Assembly (NCBI RefSeq): GCF_000934745.1
Contig: NZ_JYNO01000016.1
Coordinates: forward strand, 1 to 64,000
Length of the DNA: 64,000 nt
From: Desulfonatronum thioautotrophicum
GTDB lineage: Bacteria; Desulfobacterota; Desulfovibrionia; Desulfovibrionales; Desulfonatronaceae
Direction of reading: 5' to 3'
In this document: piece by piece, positions 50,731-59,636 of the stretch
How the letters are laid out: each line of letters starts with the position of its first letter
Numbering within the stretch: position 1 is the stretch's first letter
Notes under the pieces: model-generated
Told to the model about the DNA's origin: nothing
Seen by the model: only the letters and a program-made list of their open reading frames with translations
Databases searched by the model: none
Position numbers and translations under genes: made by a program

Positions 50731-52053
50731 TCAACATCGAAGAGCCAAAAAAGCTGATGTTCCCTTAACTTTTCCATAAAATCTATGTATATCACGACCA
50801 ACAAGTAATTTTTCGCCATTTTGGCGAATAACATATTCAAATCTGTTATGAATTACTGTATTTTTCTTTACATCGAAATACGTCTCTTTTTGAATTACAA
50901 TTTTGCATTTTTCTATTAAATCAGGTATTAATTCTTCAGTATCTTCTTTCTTTATCCCTATATAGTCACCATAACTCTTTTTTTTGCGCAACCATCCATA
51001 GCTTTCAACGCTATTGTGTTTTGATATATAATCGAGATGTTCTATTATGTCGTTCAAAGATAAAATGTAGTAATCGCAAAAGCTTCCTTCAAAATTTTCA
51101 ACTTCATTTACAAACACATACTTTGTTTGTTTATTTTTCTCAATTTTGAATTTTAAACATTTTTTTAAACTTTCGAAGAATGATCTGAAAATGTATTTTA
51201 TGTCATTTTTTAGATGTTTAACTCTTTTTTCTGAGCATATATTGTGTTTTTTGATATAGACTGATGATGAGTCCCCAGGGATATTGATCGTTTCAAGGGT
51301 AATGTTTACAGTTCTAAGCAGTTTTTCTTCATTTAAACTCAATTCAATGACTTTTGGTGAATCAAGTTTATTTCTTTTTGTCGGCATTGACATTGGGATT
51401 ATTATTCCATGGAAATGGTAATTTTTGTTGAAGAATCCTTTACCGACTGGGTGTTCTACTATTCTGAAGCCAATATTGTGCTTGTCATCTATATTAAGTT
51501 CTTCTTTTAATTTTTTGACAAATGTTTTTCTGAATTGATTTCGTCTCTCTTTTCCATGGTTTATGCAAAGAAATTTATTTTTTGTTTCTTCTGAAAAAGT
51601 TGTGCTGAAGCTATATACATGGTCTAGTTTGTATTTTTTTTTCAACGTAATAATTGTATTGAATATTTCCTTTGAATCTTGATTTCTCTCTTTTGGCTTG
51701 CAATACAAGCAAAAACTACTGCCGCAATCATATGTTTTAAAAAATTTATTATTATTGCCTTTTTTATCTTTTTTTTCAATATATGTGCCTTCACGATTAT
51801 TAGTATTGCATTTCATGAAATTATGTTCAATATATTCGTTTATAGACTGAAAGTATCTGCTTTTGCTATTTATAACTTTTCTTTTGTACATCTCATTGAA
51901 TTCTTCAAAATTAATACTACCTGGCTTCCCTAAGTCTAAATCTCGACAACTGGAGAAGAAATTTGATCTCATTATGTCTTTATTTGTGCCAAGTGTTTGA
52001 TTCCGAAACCCAATTATTTCACCATTTTTTCGAAAGTATATTTGGTGTGCCAA
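50731..52053 (-). CDS. HUH-type replication protein-like (rolling-circle Rep)
   Basis: About 440 residues; the first usable start is TTG 52053, although the frame is open to about 52171 with no ATG or GTG, so the 5' end may be frameshifted. Key motifs: CGSSFCLYCKPK (Cys cluster near residue 108), NYHFHGIIIP (the HUH metal motif), and LDYISKHNSVESYGWLRKKK, resembling the Tyr-Lys catalytic motif of rolling-circle Rep proteins. The sequence is Lys- and Asn-rich, as are AT-rich plasmid genes. Rep nicks the origin and starts strand replacement. The C-terminal end is short and may be truncated. Confidence 0.6.
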   Translation of the reverse strand: MAHQIYFRKNGEIIGFRNQTLGTNKDIMRSNFFSSCRDLDLGKPGSINFEEFNEMYKRKVINSKSRYFQSINEYIEHNFMKCNTNNREGTYIEKKDKKGNNNKFFKTYDCGSSFCLYCKPKERNQDSKEIFNTIITLKKKYKLDHVYSFSTTFSEETKNKFLCINHGKERRNQFRKTFVKKLKEELNIDDKHNIGFRIVEHPVGKGFFNKNYHFHGIIIPMSMPTKRNKLDSPKVIELSLNEEKLLRTVNITLETINIPGDSSSVYIKKHNICSEKRVKHLKNDIKYIFRSFFESLKKCLKFKIEKNKQTKYVFVNEVENFEGSFCDYYILSLNDIIEHLDYISKHNSVESYGWLRKKKSYGDYIGIKKEDTEELIPDLIEKCKIVIQKETYFDVKKNTVIHNRFEYVIRQNGEKLLVGRDIHRFYGKVKGTSAFLALRC

Positions 52054-52171
52054 ACAGTTTTCGTACTTCTTAATGTCTACATTTTGTATGCCTAAATTAT
52101 TTATTTGCTCTTCTAATTTTTTTGTAGAAAAATTGTTTAAAGAACTAATTGCGATGGTTTCATACAGATTT

Positions 52172-52524
52172 TAATGATTGCTGAAACAGCACTCATTAAT
52201 TATATTTTGTTGAGTATTTATTTTGTTTTTTGTTTTGTGGTAATCAGTTGTTAAATTTAGCACAATTTTTACCTTTTTTTATTCTTGCACTTTTTTGGGG
52301 ACCTGTGGCCAATAGGCATTGCAATTCAAATTTTTTTTTATGCCGTTTGCCTAGATATTACTATACAAAGGCAAACGGCATGAATGTTAATGGTTAAATA
52401 GTTTTACCTTGTGCCTTTCATTAGATTATAAATATAAACCAGCTTTACCAGATGATAGGCCATAGAACTTGATTCTTTTTTATTCATTTATTAGCAATGA
52501 CCTAAACTTTTTAATGAAAAATTT
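52172..52524. other. AT-rich gap upstream of the Rep-like gene
   Basis: No gene is seen. A perfect 13-bp inverted repeat is at 52340-52381 (separate entry). A double-strand origin for the Rep protein is a possibility. Confidence 0.35.
52340..52381. repeat. Perfect 13-bp inverted repeat
   Basis: ATGCCGTTTGCCT pairs with AGGCAAACGGCAT around a 16-base AT-rich loop. It lies between the Rep-like gene and the AlpA-like gene. It is GC-rich in an AT-rich region. No T run follows on either strand, so a terminator is unlikely; a Rep nick site or recombination site is possible. Confidence 0.6.
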
Positions 52525-52737
52525 TTAAATTTCTTGAGTTTTATAATTTTCAATTAATTCATATATTTCATGCGCAAACCAACAACTTGTTCGCTTTCCT
52601 AATTTTAATGGTGTAGGATATTTGCCGTCTTTAATACCTTTGTACCAGCTTGATTTTGAAATTGGTAATATTTGAAGGACTTGACGCAATCTTAAAAGCT
52701 TTGGGTAGTTATTCTCTTTCTTGTTTTCAATAGACAT
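52525..52737 (-). CDS. AlpA-family excisionase-like regulator
   Basis: 70 residues. RLRQVLQILPISKSSWYKGI, KDGKYPTPLKLGKRTSCWFA and HEIYELIENY are the AlpA pattern (a winged-helix MerR-like fold). AlpA-type proteins control excision or integrase genes in phage and plasmid-like islands. The ATG has AGAGAGG six bases upstream. It stands upstream of the Rep-like gene on the same strand. Confidence 0.8.
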   Translation of the reverse strand: MSIENKKENNYPKLLRLRQVLQILPISKSSWYKGIKDGKYPTPLKLGKRTSCWFAHEIYELIENYKTQEI

Positions 52738-52907
52738 TTTTACCTCTCTTGTTTTTTAATAATTGCAATTCAATTGGTTATAAATTTTTCCCTAGACGTT
52801 TTTTTGAAATCCTTAATTCTATTTCCTCATAATCCCCTCCAATTTTTAATAATAAAATTAATGTTGTAAGACAAATCTGCATGCTACAAGATTGTTTGCA
52901 TTTTTAT

Positions 52908-53105
52908 GCCAAAACTTAACTATACTCAGCTTTAAAAAAAAATCAACCTTTTTTTTTAAATTTAACAGACAAAACACTATACATTTTCGAATTGAGGTGG
53001 AATCAACCTGGCTAAGTCTGATATGCATGGCGTAATTTTACCTTTCATTGTTTCCATCTTTCGAAGAACGAGAGGCTTGTGCTGTGATGCTCCCACAATC
53101 CCTAG
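52908..53105. repeat. Diverged direct repeat, copy 1 (about 200 bp)
   Basis: It contains ACTATACTCAGCTTTAAAAA, TCAACCTTTTTT and GATATGCATGGCG, all matched in copy 2 at 53345-53550 with moderate divergence and small gaps. The copies are 437 bp apart. This could be a duplicated plasmid control region. Confidence 0.7.
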
Positions 53106-53344
53106 GTGGACTGCCTGGTGATATTCCTGGAAAAGGGTGTGGATTCCATCAGCCAATCCAGAGATTCAGGATGAATTAGCTCATCGTAGAAATTGTGCTG
53201 TATGCGTCCTCGCCTTTTGTCGGTTAGGTCAATTGAAACCTCCTCAATCATTATTCAACTTCGTCGTAATTCCCTCAAATTTTGATCAATTAACTTAATT
53301 TTTTGAATAATCTTCATGTGACAAGCTTCTTTTTTTAGCTTGAA

Positions 53345-53550
53345 GCCAAAACTTTAACTATACTCAGCTTTAAAAAAAAATCAACCTTTTTTTGAAATTT
53401 TATAAACAAAACACAAGTACCCTTTCAAAATAGATTTACATCATCCCGGTTTTGGCTGATATCCATGGCGAAATTTTACATTTCGTTGTTTCCATCTCTC
53501 GGAGATCGAGGGGCTTGAACTGTTATGCTCACTTGGCGGATAGCTTCCGT
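53345..53550. repeat. Diverged direct repeat, copy 2 (about 200 bp)
   Basis: See copy 1. Matching blocks include ACTATACTCAGCTTTAAAAA and GATATCCATGGCG, followed by a shared TTTCCATCT and a G-rich block. The DNA between the copies (53106-53344) has no repeat partner and no gene. Confidence 0.7.
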
Positions 53551-53922
53551 ACGGGTTTAAAGCTTGTCAGCCATTTGGTACCTGGGTGATTTTTTGTATT
53601 CGCGTTTTCAATAACTATGGATCATCATGACGCACCTCCTTCACAACAACGTAAAGATGTCATTTCTATCGGGAAGTGCACAAAAAAAGTACAATTTAAT
53701 GAAATTATTGTTAAAAAGATTGACAGATGGTGGGGAGGCAGGATTGTGATTTCGTGTTGCACAATCCAAGCATGAATTTTCAGAAGTTTCGGTCCGCCAA
53801 AGAATGAGTTTATTTATCTAGGCATTGCGCAACTTCTTCTCAGAAACTGTCTGAAATATAGATGAACTTCTGTCTACAGTTCTGATTTTGAGCATCTTTT
53901 TCAAAAGAAAAGGGCACATGTC

Positions 53923-54282
53923 TTGTTGAGAAAAGTCTATCCAACTGACCTGAGTGACACCCAGCGGGACAAATGGAGAGTCGGTTACCTTTATAAGGAA
54001 TTGTCGGAAGAGGCCGCAAAAGAGAGCACTACTAAACAGGTAACTTGTGGACGCGGTCATGTGTATTCTGGTCTCCAGATGTGGCTGGAGAATGCTCCCA
54101 AAATGACCTGCCGCCGATGGAAGACAATGTATATTTACTTTCGAACCTTGGCCAAAGACGGAACTGCCCTGAACGTACATGACATGTTGCGAGGCAAATT
54201 TCGCCAAACGGCAGGAAGAGACCCCGAGTCGAGTGTGGTGTTATCGACTACCAGTCGATAAAAAAAATAGTTTATCAGCGGC
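53923..54282 (+). pseudogene. Degenerate IS5-family (IS427/IS402-like) transposase, N-terminal part
   Basis: The frame reads LLRKVYPTDLSDTQRDKW, then a damaged stretch, then CRRWKTMYIYFRTLAKDGTA, LNVHDMLRGKFRQTAGRDPE and SSVV, with the next frame continuing CGVIDYQSIKK. These match the N-terminal pattern of IS5-type transposases (YPSDLTDxQW...WRTVYxYFRxWxxDG...GRDPEPSAxIIDSQSVK). The middle is corrupted and the C-terminal DDE half is absent. Confidence 0.7.
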
Positions 54283-54487
54283 TTTCTGGGATACGACCGT
54301 GCCCCAGGCGATTCGGGCATTCTACGATTCAACGGATTTCGAGGATGCCATCAGCACCGCTGTTTCTCTGGGCGGGGGCTGCGATACATTGACCTGCATC
54401 ACCGGAGGGATTGCCTAGGAATTTTACGGTGGGGTGCCGGAACATATCTAGAAAAAATATATGGGATTCTGGACGAGTGTCCGTTAA
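54283..54487 (+). pseudogene. Remnant of an ADP-ribosylglycohydrolase
   Basis: The frame reads SAAFWDTTVPQAIRAFYDST, DFEDAISTAVSLGGGCDTLT and CITGGIA, then TAG, EFYGGVPEHI, TAG. This is the conserved C-terminal end of ADP-ribosylglycohydrolases (VPQAIxAFLxSxDFEDAIRxAVSLGGDSDTLACITGGIAEAYYG). In-frame stops and the GCD in place of the metal-binding GDSD show loss of function. Its 5' part is missing, replaced by the IS5 remnant. Confidence 0.75.
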
Positions 54488-54529
54488 GCTGTAGAATCAG
54501 TACAGCTTGTCAATGAAAGCTTTCATTCA

Positions 54530-54805
54530 GGAGGTGATGTTGTGGTAGTGCGTGGGCGAAACCAGCACCAGCCCCTTTGCATGATGGATTTCGGGATTCT
54601 AGCATGCTCATGCCGTCAACCAAGCCGGTACAAATCTGGTCCTTGAGGCATTTCTCGCACCCGATGTATGCCAAGATTGAATGCCTCACAAATGAATGCC
54701 GGCAGCGGGGACTTCGTTTTCCCGAGCCCCGTTGAGGATCTGCTCAAGAAGCACGTCCGAATTGCCGTTCTTTCTCGGGCTGACACCCACGCCTAATATT
54801 GATTC
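54530..54805 (-). pseudogene. Remnant of a flavodoxin/NADPH-dependent FMN reductase-like protein
   Basis: On the minus strand one frame reads ILGVGVSPRKNGNSDVLLEQ and ILNGARENE, another CEKCLKDQICTGLVDGMSM, and a third GLVLVSPTHYHNITS. Together they follow the order of FMN reductases (GSPRKNGNS...CxxCxxxxxCxxxDDM...SPxYYGNISS). Two frameshifts separate them, so the gene is dead. Confidence 0.65.
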
Positions 54806-54872
54806 GTGGGGCGGATGTTCTTACAGCGGATTCCGAAACTGAGTCAAAATCATGTGCTCCCTCCAAATTTCT

Positions 54873-55065
54873 TTACTCCAAAACCACACGATATCGCTTG
54901 TTCCCCACAGTCTTTTCAGACACACCGACCCAGGAGGCCGTGACCCGGATGATCTTGTCTTCCTTGTAGCCGGATTCTTTTTTGAGCCTTCGCAGATGCG
55001 CCCTTCGCTCATGGGGCATGGGAGATTTCCGGTCCACGTGGTCCTGCATGTCACCGCCGGTCTGC
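54873..55065 (-). pseudogene. 3' fragment of a gene split by the IS21-like transposon
   Basis: The frame reads DMQDHVDRKSPMPHERRAHLR and ends ESGYKEDKIIRVTASWVG, VSEKTVGNKRYRVVLE and a stop. The style (RRAHxRR...YKEDKIIRVTASWVG...GNKRYRVV) is that of a phage-related family whose N-terminal part is seen at 59637-60405 on the other side of the transposon, in the same strand and order. The split gene is thus broken into two pieces by the element. Confidence 0.7.
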
Positions 55066-55371
55066 ACCGGACCCATATCTGCCGGTTTCTAATTGAACCC
55101 ACCTTTCAACATTCTGCTATATTACATTTTTTCTTTTGTGCTTGGCTGATATTTCGGTTTTATCAATTTGATTCACAGAGATTTTGCAAAAATTTTTGTA
55201 TATTGATGATATTTCACCTGAATTGCGCTTTCACAGTGATTTTTGATGCATTATGAAGGTCAACATCCAAGCCCGGTGCTGTCTGCATGGTAAGCGTGAG
55301 CGCAATCTGGACACGTTTTGTTCGATCTGTGGATTACAGGAATAGCGTTGAATTCGGATGGACAACGCAAA

Positions 55372-55405
55372 AAGGGTCAGGCTCACGATGGAGAACCTGA
55401 CCCTT
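55372..55405 (-). terminator. Intrinsic terminator of the transposon operon
   Basis: On the minus strand AAGGGTCAGG and CCTGACCCTT form a 10-bp stem around a 14-base loop, followed by T5. It lies 25 bases after the istB stop, so it ends the operon of the element. Confidence 0.8.
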
Positions 55406-55429
55406 ATTAGAAGCGGGACGGGGTATTGG

Positions 55430-56200
55430 TTATTCGGTCTTGGCTGGAATCTTGGGGGCGTGCGGGCCTTGAGTTCGGTAGCTTATAGCTGGGTGGATGT
55501 GCAGGATTTCGGCGCGGTGGAAAAGCCTGTCGACCACGGCGTTAACCACGGAGGGGTTGCCCAAAGCCGCGCCCCATTCTTCGATGTTGAGGTAAGAGGT
55601 CACAACCAGGCAGACCCTGTCCTGGCATGCGTTGACCAAGTCCAGGAGCAGGCTCGGGTATTCGTGCTTGGTGCGGATAAAGTTGACGTCGTCGAGGATC
55701 AGAAGGTCCAGCTTGGACAATCCGACCAGGAGTTCGTCGGTGGAGTCGTCGGCTAGGCTGGCATAAAGTTGGGCCAGGATTTCCTGCAATCTGAAGAACT
55801 TGGCCTTGAGGCCGAGTTCACAGGTCTTTATGCCGAGTGCTGTAGCAATATGGGTTTTGCCGCACCCGGAAGCACCGAGGATCAGTAAGGGGCTTTTGTG
55901 GCGCACAAAGGCGAGCTGCCGCAAGTTTTTGAGGTGCTCTACATTGAGCCCGGGTTGGAAGTTCCAGTCGAAGTTTTCAAAGGTCATATGCCTGGGAAAG
56001 CAGGCCTTATCGATGCGGCGTTGCACGGCACGTTGCCGTCTTCCGGTGATCTGAGCGTCCAGCAGGTGGCTGATGAACTCCAAATGGCCTTGCCTTTCCT
56101 TCACGGCGTGGTGCAGGCTGGTCTCCAGGGATTGAGCCATATCCTTGAGCAGGAGGTTTTTTAGATCCTTTTGGACTTTTTCAAGCAGGATTTGATCCAT
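55430..56200 (-). CDS. istB: IstB helper ATPase of the IS21-like element
   Basis: 256 residues. LLILGASGCGKTHIATALGI is Walker A, LDLLILDDVNF is Walker B, and SYLNIEEW and DRLFHRAEILHI are the usual later motifs. IstB is an AAA+ protein that recruits target DNA to IstA. Length is standard. It overlaps the istA stop by 20 bp, so their translation is coupled. Confidence 0.95.
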   Translation of the reverse strand: MDQILLEKVQKDLKNLLLKDMAQSLETSLHHAVKERQGHLEFISHLLDAQITGRRQRAVQRRIDKACFPRHMTFENFDWNFQPGLNVEHLKNLRQLAFVRHKSPLLILGASGCGKTHIATALGIKTCELGLKAKFFRLQEILAQLYASLADDSTDELLVGLSKLDLLILDDVNFIRTKHEYPSLLLDLVNACQDRVCLVVTSYLNIEEWGAALGNPSVVNAVVDRLFHRAEILHIHPAISYRTQGPHAPKIPAKTE

Positions 56201-57689
56201 CCTGTACCTCCTGACCTTGAATCAGTTTGTCGTAACGCCCCAGGTCATGCTGTTGTACGGCCTGGGCTTTGAGCCACTGGCGGATGTTTTCGGGCATGGC
56301 CGTGGTTTGACCACGGCGCAGATTTTTACCTTGGATGACGCGTAACACGGTTTGGGCGTCGTAGGCGCCGTACTTGGCGGCATGGTTGATGGCGCCGAGT
56401 ACGACCTCTTGGCCGTGGCGGTCGGCGAGCTTGAGGATGCGTTGCATGTGATAGCCAGCAGCTCCCTTTTTTTCGTTGAGCAAGCCCTGATAGTACACCC
56501 TGGCCGTTTCTCCCAGGCGCAGGAAAGCCTGCTCCAGGAGATGCTTCTGCCCGGACATGCTCTTGTAGCGCTGCTGATGCTCGGGCAGGATCTGTCTTTG
56601 GTCCTGGCCCGTTGCATAGACATGCCGGCAATGCATCTGATTGTGCAGCCAGATTTCCAGATGCTCCTTGTAGAGGCGGACCTGGACATGCTCGCCGATG
56701 AGGCTTGGGTCCGTGCTGTAGCGGTTGCGGTCCACTGCGATGCAGAAATCGGCGTGGACCAGTCGCTCGACTTCTTTGTAGACTTGGTCGGATAGGTTGC
56801 GGGACAGGGGCTTGAGAAACGACCGTTCCCGCTCCAAGCGGGCCATGGGTTTTTCCCTGAGCGTGCCGTGGATGCGGACGTTGGCTTTGTTCGCTCTCCA
56901 GTGATCCAGGCGCTGGTTGAGGTCTTCCAAATCCCTGAACTCCCTGCCTTTGAGGAAGTTGTTCTCGATGTAGTGGAAGGGACGTTCCACCATGCCGTGG
57001 CGCTCTTTTTTGCCCGGTTGCAGGATGACGATCCTGAACCCGTACTCCTTGGCAAAGCGTTCGAAGATCGGGTTGATCCAGACCTTGCCCGGCCCGACAT
57101 GTCTGCCCACCGTGGTCATGTTGTCGTAGGTCATGATTTCAGGCACAGCCCGCAGTTCCTGAAAAGCCTGCTCATGCAGGGCGATGACGCTCTCGATGGT
57201 CTGGTCCAGAAAGATGCGGTTGAACATCCAGCGGCTGAAGCACAAAACGATGGAGCCTGTCTGTACGCTCTGGATACGACCGCCGATAACGACCTTGTGC
57301 TCACTCCAGTCCATCTGACCCTCATGTCCTGGCGGATGGTCGATGGGCGCTGTGGGTCTTTTGCGGGCCTTGGGCCGGACCTTGCGCAGATATTCCTTGA
57401 GGATGGAGTATCCGCCTTTGTAGCCGAGTTCCTGAATCTCTTCCAGGATGCGGACCCCAGAGAGATCTTTCTCCCGGGCCAGATACTCGATCTTACTTTT
57501 GAAAGGGGTCAGCTTGCCTGCCTTGAACGAGACCTGTTTGACGTCGTGTGCCGGCGAGCTGCTTCTCTTGAGCACGCGCCGCACGGCATTGCGGCTGACC
57601 CCGGTCTGTTTTACCGTGGCCCGGATGGAGCCCGTTTCCTGAAAGACGCGGCGCACCAGGGTTCTTTGTTCTTCTGTAATGCGACTCAT
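56181..57689 (-). CDS. istA: IstA transposase of the IS21-like element
   Basis: About 502 residues from the ATG at 57689. N-terminal helix-turn-helix: RRVFQETGSIRATVKQTGVS then RNAVRRVL. The DDE catalytic core has GQMDWSEHKVVIGG (first Asp), EIMTYDNMTTV (second Asp) and ERHGMVERPFHYIENNFLKG (Glu). C-terminal DNA-binding parts follow. IstA is a DDE transposase. The start overlaps the ParB-like gene by four bases. The open frame goes further upstream but only inside the ParB-like gene. Confidence 0.95.
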   Translation of the reverse strand: MSRITEEQRTLVRRVFQETGSIRATVKQTGVSRNAVRRVLKRSSSPAHDVKQVSFKAGKLTPFKSKIEYLAREKDLSGVRILEEIQELGYKGGYSILKEYLRKVRPKARKRPTAPIDHPPGHEGQMDWSEHKVVIGGRIQSVQTGSIVLCFSRWMFNRIFLDQTIESVIALHEQAFQELRAVPEIMTYDNMTTVGRHVGPGKVWINPIFERFAKEYGFRIVILQPGKKERHGMVERPFHYIENNFLKGREFRDLEDLNQRLDHWRANKANVRIHGTLREKPMARLERERSFLKPLSRNLSDQVYKEVERLVHADFCIAVDRNRYSTDPSLIGEHVQVRLYKEHLEIWLHNQMHCRHVYATGQDQRQILPEHQQRYKSMSGQKHLLEQAFLRLGETARVYYQGLLNEKKGAAGYHMQRILKLADRHGQEVVLGAINHAAKYGAYDAQTVLRVIQGKNLRRGQTTAMPENIRQWLKAQAVQQHDLGRYDKLIQGQEVQDGSNPA

Positions 57690-58477
57690 GTTTCCTCCAG
57701 TGTCGTATTGAGGATTTGCATGGAATTTTTGACCAGTTCCAGGGCGGATCGGCAGTGGTCCTGGTGAACAAGCTTTTTTTCCAGGGATGCAAATATCTTC
57801 CAAAGCCGGTTCACGACTTTTTGCACGTCCTGCTGCTCCCGATGCACCGCAAGGGCCTGCCTGGGATCGTGGAGCAGGTATTTCCTGAGTTCCTGGTCTT
57901 TGGCCTTGGACCATAGATCGACCAGAGTTCGAACCTCGCCGACGTTGAGCCGATGGCCCTGAATGGCCGCGGAGAAGTCCGGCTGGTTGCAGGTGTGCAA
58001 CCGCGCCAGGTGCACACCGGACCCTGGCGGGAGCAGTTCCAGCTGGATGTCCTTGATGATCTCCGGTCCCAATGAATTGACGAACATGAGCCGTCGACTG
58101 ACCCAGCTCTTGTGTCTGTCCAGGATTGAGGCAACCTCGGTCTGGCTCAACCCGTCCACCTCCACCAGTTCCTTGACCAGCAGGGCCTCCTGGATCAGGC
58201 TCCGGGATCTTCCAGGATTCAAAAGCAAGGTCATGGCCTTGGCCCGCACCTGGTCCGCATCAATGGCCATGGCCTCGAGGCGGTCATGTTTCAGAATCTG
58301 AGCTGCGGCACATCGCTTGAAGCCGTCCACCAGCACCGTGTCCGCGACAATGACCGGAGTCAGTTGCCCTTGCTTCCTGAGGGCGTCGGCCATGCGCCCA
58401 ATTGCGACCTGAGGCGACCTGCGCAAGGGAAGCAGGCGCATGTCTATCTGGTCCAGAGACAGGGAAAAGCTTTTCAT
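57686..58477 (-). CDS. ParB-like protein of the IS21-like element
   Basis: About 263 residues from the ATG at 58477. The ParB/Sulfiredoxin-like N-terminal domain has LRRSPQVAIGRMADALRKQG, VIVADTVLVDGFKRCAAAQI (the phosphate-binding region) and a helix-turn-helix VDGLSQTEVASILDRHKSWV then SRRL. ParB family members bind and sometimes cut DNA or CTP; the precise activity here is unknown. A ParB gene inside an IS21 element is unusual. Its start overlaps the upstream gene and its end overlaps istA. Confidence 0.85.
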   Translation of the reverse strand: MKSFSLSLDQIDMRLLPLRRSPQVAIGRMADALRKQGQLTPVIVADTVLVDGFKRCAAAQILKHDRLEAMAIDADQVRAKAMTLLLNPGRSRSLIQEALLVKELVEVDGLSQTEVASILDRHKSWVSRRLMFVNSLGPEIIKDIQLELLPPGSGVHLARLHTCNQPDFSAAIQGHRLNVGEVRTLVDLWSKAKDQELRKYLLHDPRQALAVHREQQDVQKVVNRLWKIFASLEKKLVHQDHCRSALELVKNSMQILNTTLEET

Positions 58478-58881
58478 CTGCTCTGGACCGCCTGCCGGAT
58501 TCGACGGGCTCCGACCAAGTTCCTCGCGTACAGTTCTTCCTGATTGGGCACACGACCTGACTCGCATTTAACGGGCTTCCCCGGCAGGGACAGGACCTGG
58601 AATATGCGCCCGTCAAAGGCCAGCAGGTCCTTGTCGATCAGCCCGTCCCTGGCCTGAATGTACTCATCCAGGCTCAGCCCGGTGATGGCGCAGACTTTGT
58701 CGTAGCTGTAGTACGACAGGCCTCTGCCATCCGCGACGAGGATCAGGAAAAAATACAGAATCAGCTCCTGCGTGGTTAGCTTTTGCCAAAACCCGTCGCG
58801 CAAGAAACGGTGCTGGATGAAGGCAAAGCTACCTTGAATGCTCCGCTGACGCTGCGCATTGATCACTCTCTTTTCCACCAT
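58474..58881 (-). CDS. Hypothetical helix-turn-helix-like protein of the IS21-like element
   Basis: 135 residues. IQGSFAFIQHRFLRDGFWQK, LTTQELILYFFLILVADGRG and YDKVCAITGLSLDEYIQARD resemble a winged-helix protein (replication-initiator-like or XRE-free HTH). It overlaps the ParB-like gene (ATGA). It seems to be a passenger present in a particular IS21 branch. Function unknown. Confidence 0.7.
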   Translation of the reverse strand: MVEKRVINAQRQRSIQGSFAFIQHRFLRDGFWQKLTTQELILYFFLILVADGRGLSYYSYDKVCAITGLSLDEYIQARDGLIDKDLLAFDGRIFQVLSLPGKPVKCESGRVPNQEELYARNLVGARRIRQAVQSR

Positions 58882-59261
58882 GGTCCCCTCCTGTGGTTTT
58901 CAGGACGCATCCTGCCGCTCCTGAGCCAAAACCCCTTCACTATCTCTCCGGCAGCACCGCAAAATCGGCAACTATGCGGGAGATCGCCCGCCCTCGGCCC
59001 GCTGTTTTCGGTTCCCGGACCAAGGTTGCAAGGGAGATTAGCGCAACCGCCCAAAGATGGTGAACCTTGATCATCCATGCTTTTTGATTTTTTTCTCAAC
59101 CGGCGACGTCTCTCGCCAAGACAGTGCTGCGCCTTCCCCTTGCGCGTCTGGCGGTATCGCCTCTGATAGTGATTGAGCGATTCGCGCCTGGCCTCGTATC
59201 GGCAACGTGCGCAGCAAAAGGCCTGCCCTCGCCAGCAAGACCGGCAAACGAAAAATTTCAC
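58863..59261 (-). CDS. Small Cys/Arg-rich protein of the IS21-like element
   Basis: 132 residues. MKFFVCRSCWRGQAFCCARC then a basic run YEARRESLNHYQRRYRQTRK and a later Cys cluster. The CRSC and CARC pairs make a zinc finger; the basic region suggests nucleic-acid binding. It starts the five-gene run of the transposon and overlaps the next gene by 19 bp. Its C-terminal half (after residue 65) has low-complexity features and may be partly shadow. Confidence 0.6.
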   Translation of the reverse strand: MKFFVCRSCWRGQAFCCARCRYEARRESLNHYQRRYRQTRKGKAQHCLGERRRRLRKKSKSMDDQGSPSLGGCANLPCNLGPGTENSGPRAGDLPHSCRFCGAAGEIVKGFWLRSGRMRPENHRRGPWWKRE

Positions 59262-59393
59262 CCGACAACGTCGGCATGAGACAGTGATGAGCTGGATGAT
59301 GGTGACGACCTCCGGCCTTGCAAGGAAACGACAGCCGGAGTATCAAGAGAACTGGAATGAGTGGGCTGCCGTCTTCAGCGGTTGACCACGACA

Positions 59394-59427
59394 AAGGCTC
59401 GGAGGGTTCAGACTCCGAGCCTTTTTT
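59394..59427 (+). terminator. Intrinsic terminator near the right end of the transposon
   Basis: AAGGCTCGGAG pairs with CTCCGAGCCTT around an eight-base loop, followed by TTTT on the plus strand. It may block plus-strand transcription into the element, or insulate its operon. Confidence 0.75.
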
Positions 59428-59636
59428 ATGCTTCACCATGTGTGCGGCGAAGTCAGATGGTCAGGGGCAAGAAACCCGAACCATCCCATCAGGAGAAAGA
59501 AAATAGGAAGTAAATCAAGTGTGTTTGCACACACAAGAGAAAGAAGAAGATACGGAAGAAAATGAAGGAAGGAAATACACAAGTACCACTAACGCCACCC
59601 CAGGGTTTCACCTAAACCGGCCCACATGGGTCCGGT

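Larger units (their letters stand above)
52738..53922. other. AT-rich non-coding stretch with long direct repeats
   Basis: No gene is seen. The two repeat copies are listed separately. The remainder (53550-53920) has no protein-like text. Confidence 0.4.
55066..59636 (-). mobile_element. 4.57-kb IS21-like transposon with five genes
   Basis: Terminal inverted repeats of about 23 bp (20 of 23 matching) are ACCGGACCCAT...GCCGGTTT at 55066-55088 and the reverse at 59614-59636. Inside are IstB (55430), IstA (56181), a ParB-like gene (57686), a helix-turn-helix-like gene (58474) and a small Cys/Arg-rich gene (58863), all on the minus strand and all overlapping. The target site duplication is not clear. 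A hairpin terminator lies near each end. Insertion split the gene now at 59637-60405 and 54873-55065. Confidence 0.8.

Noticed and set aside
50731-52171. A longer Rep protein beginning near 52171
   Set aside because: The frame is open but has no ATG, GTG or TTG before 52053; a frameshift is possible but cannot be shown here.
56868-57767. Plus-strand ORF of 299 residues opposite istA
   Set aside because: It is the antisense shadow of istA and the ParB-like gene; the minus-strand genes are clearly real.
59515-59535. GTGTGTTTGCACACAC palindrome as the transposon end
   Set aside because: The 23-bp inverted ends at 55066 and 59636 explain the boundaries; this palindrome has no partner at the other side.
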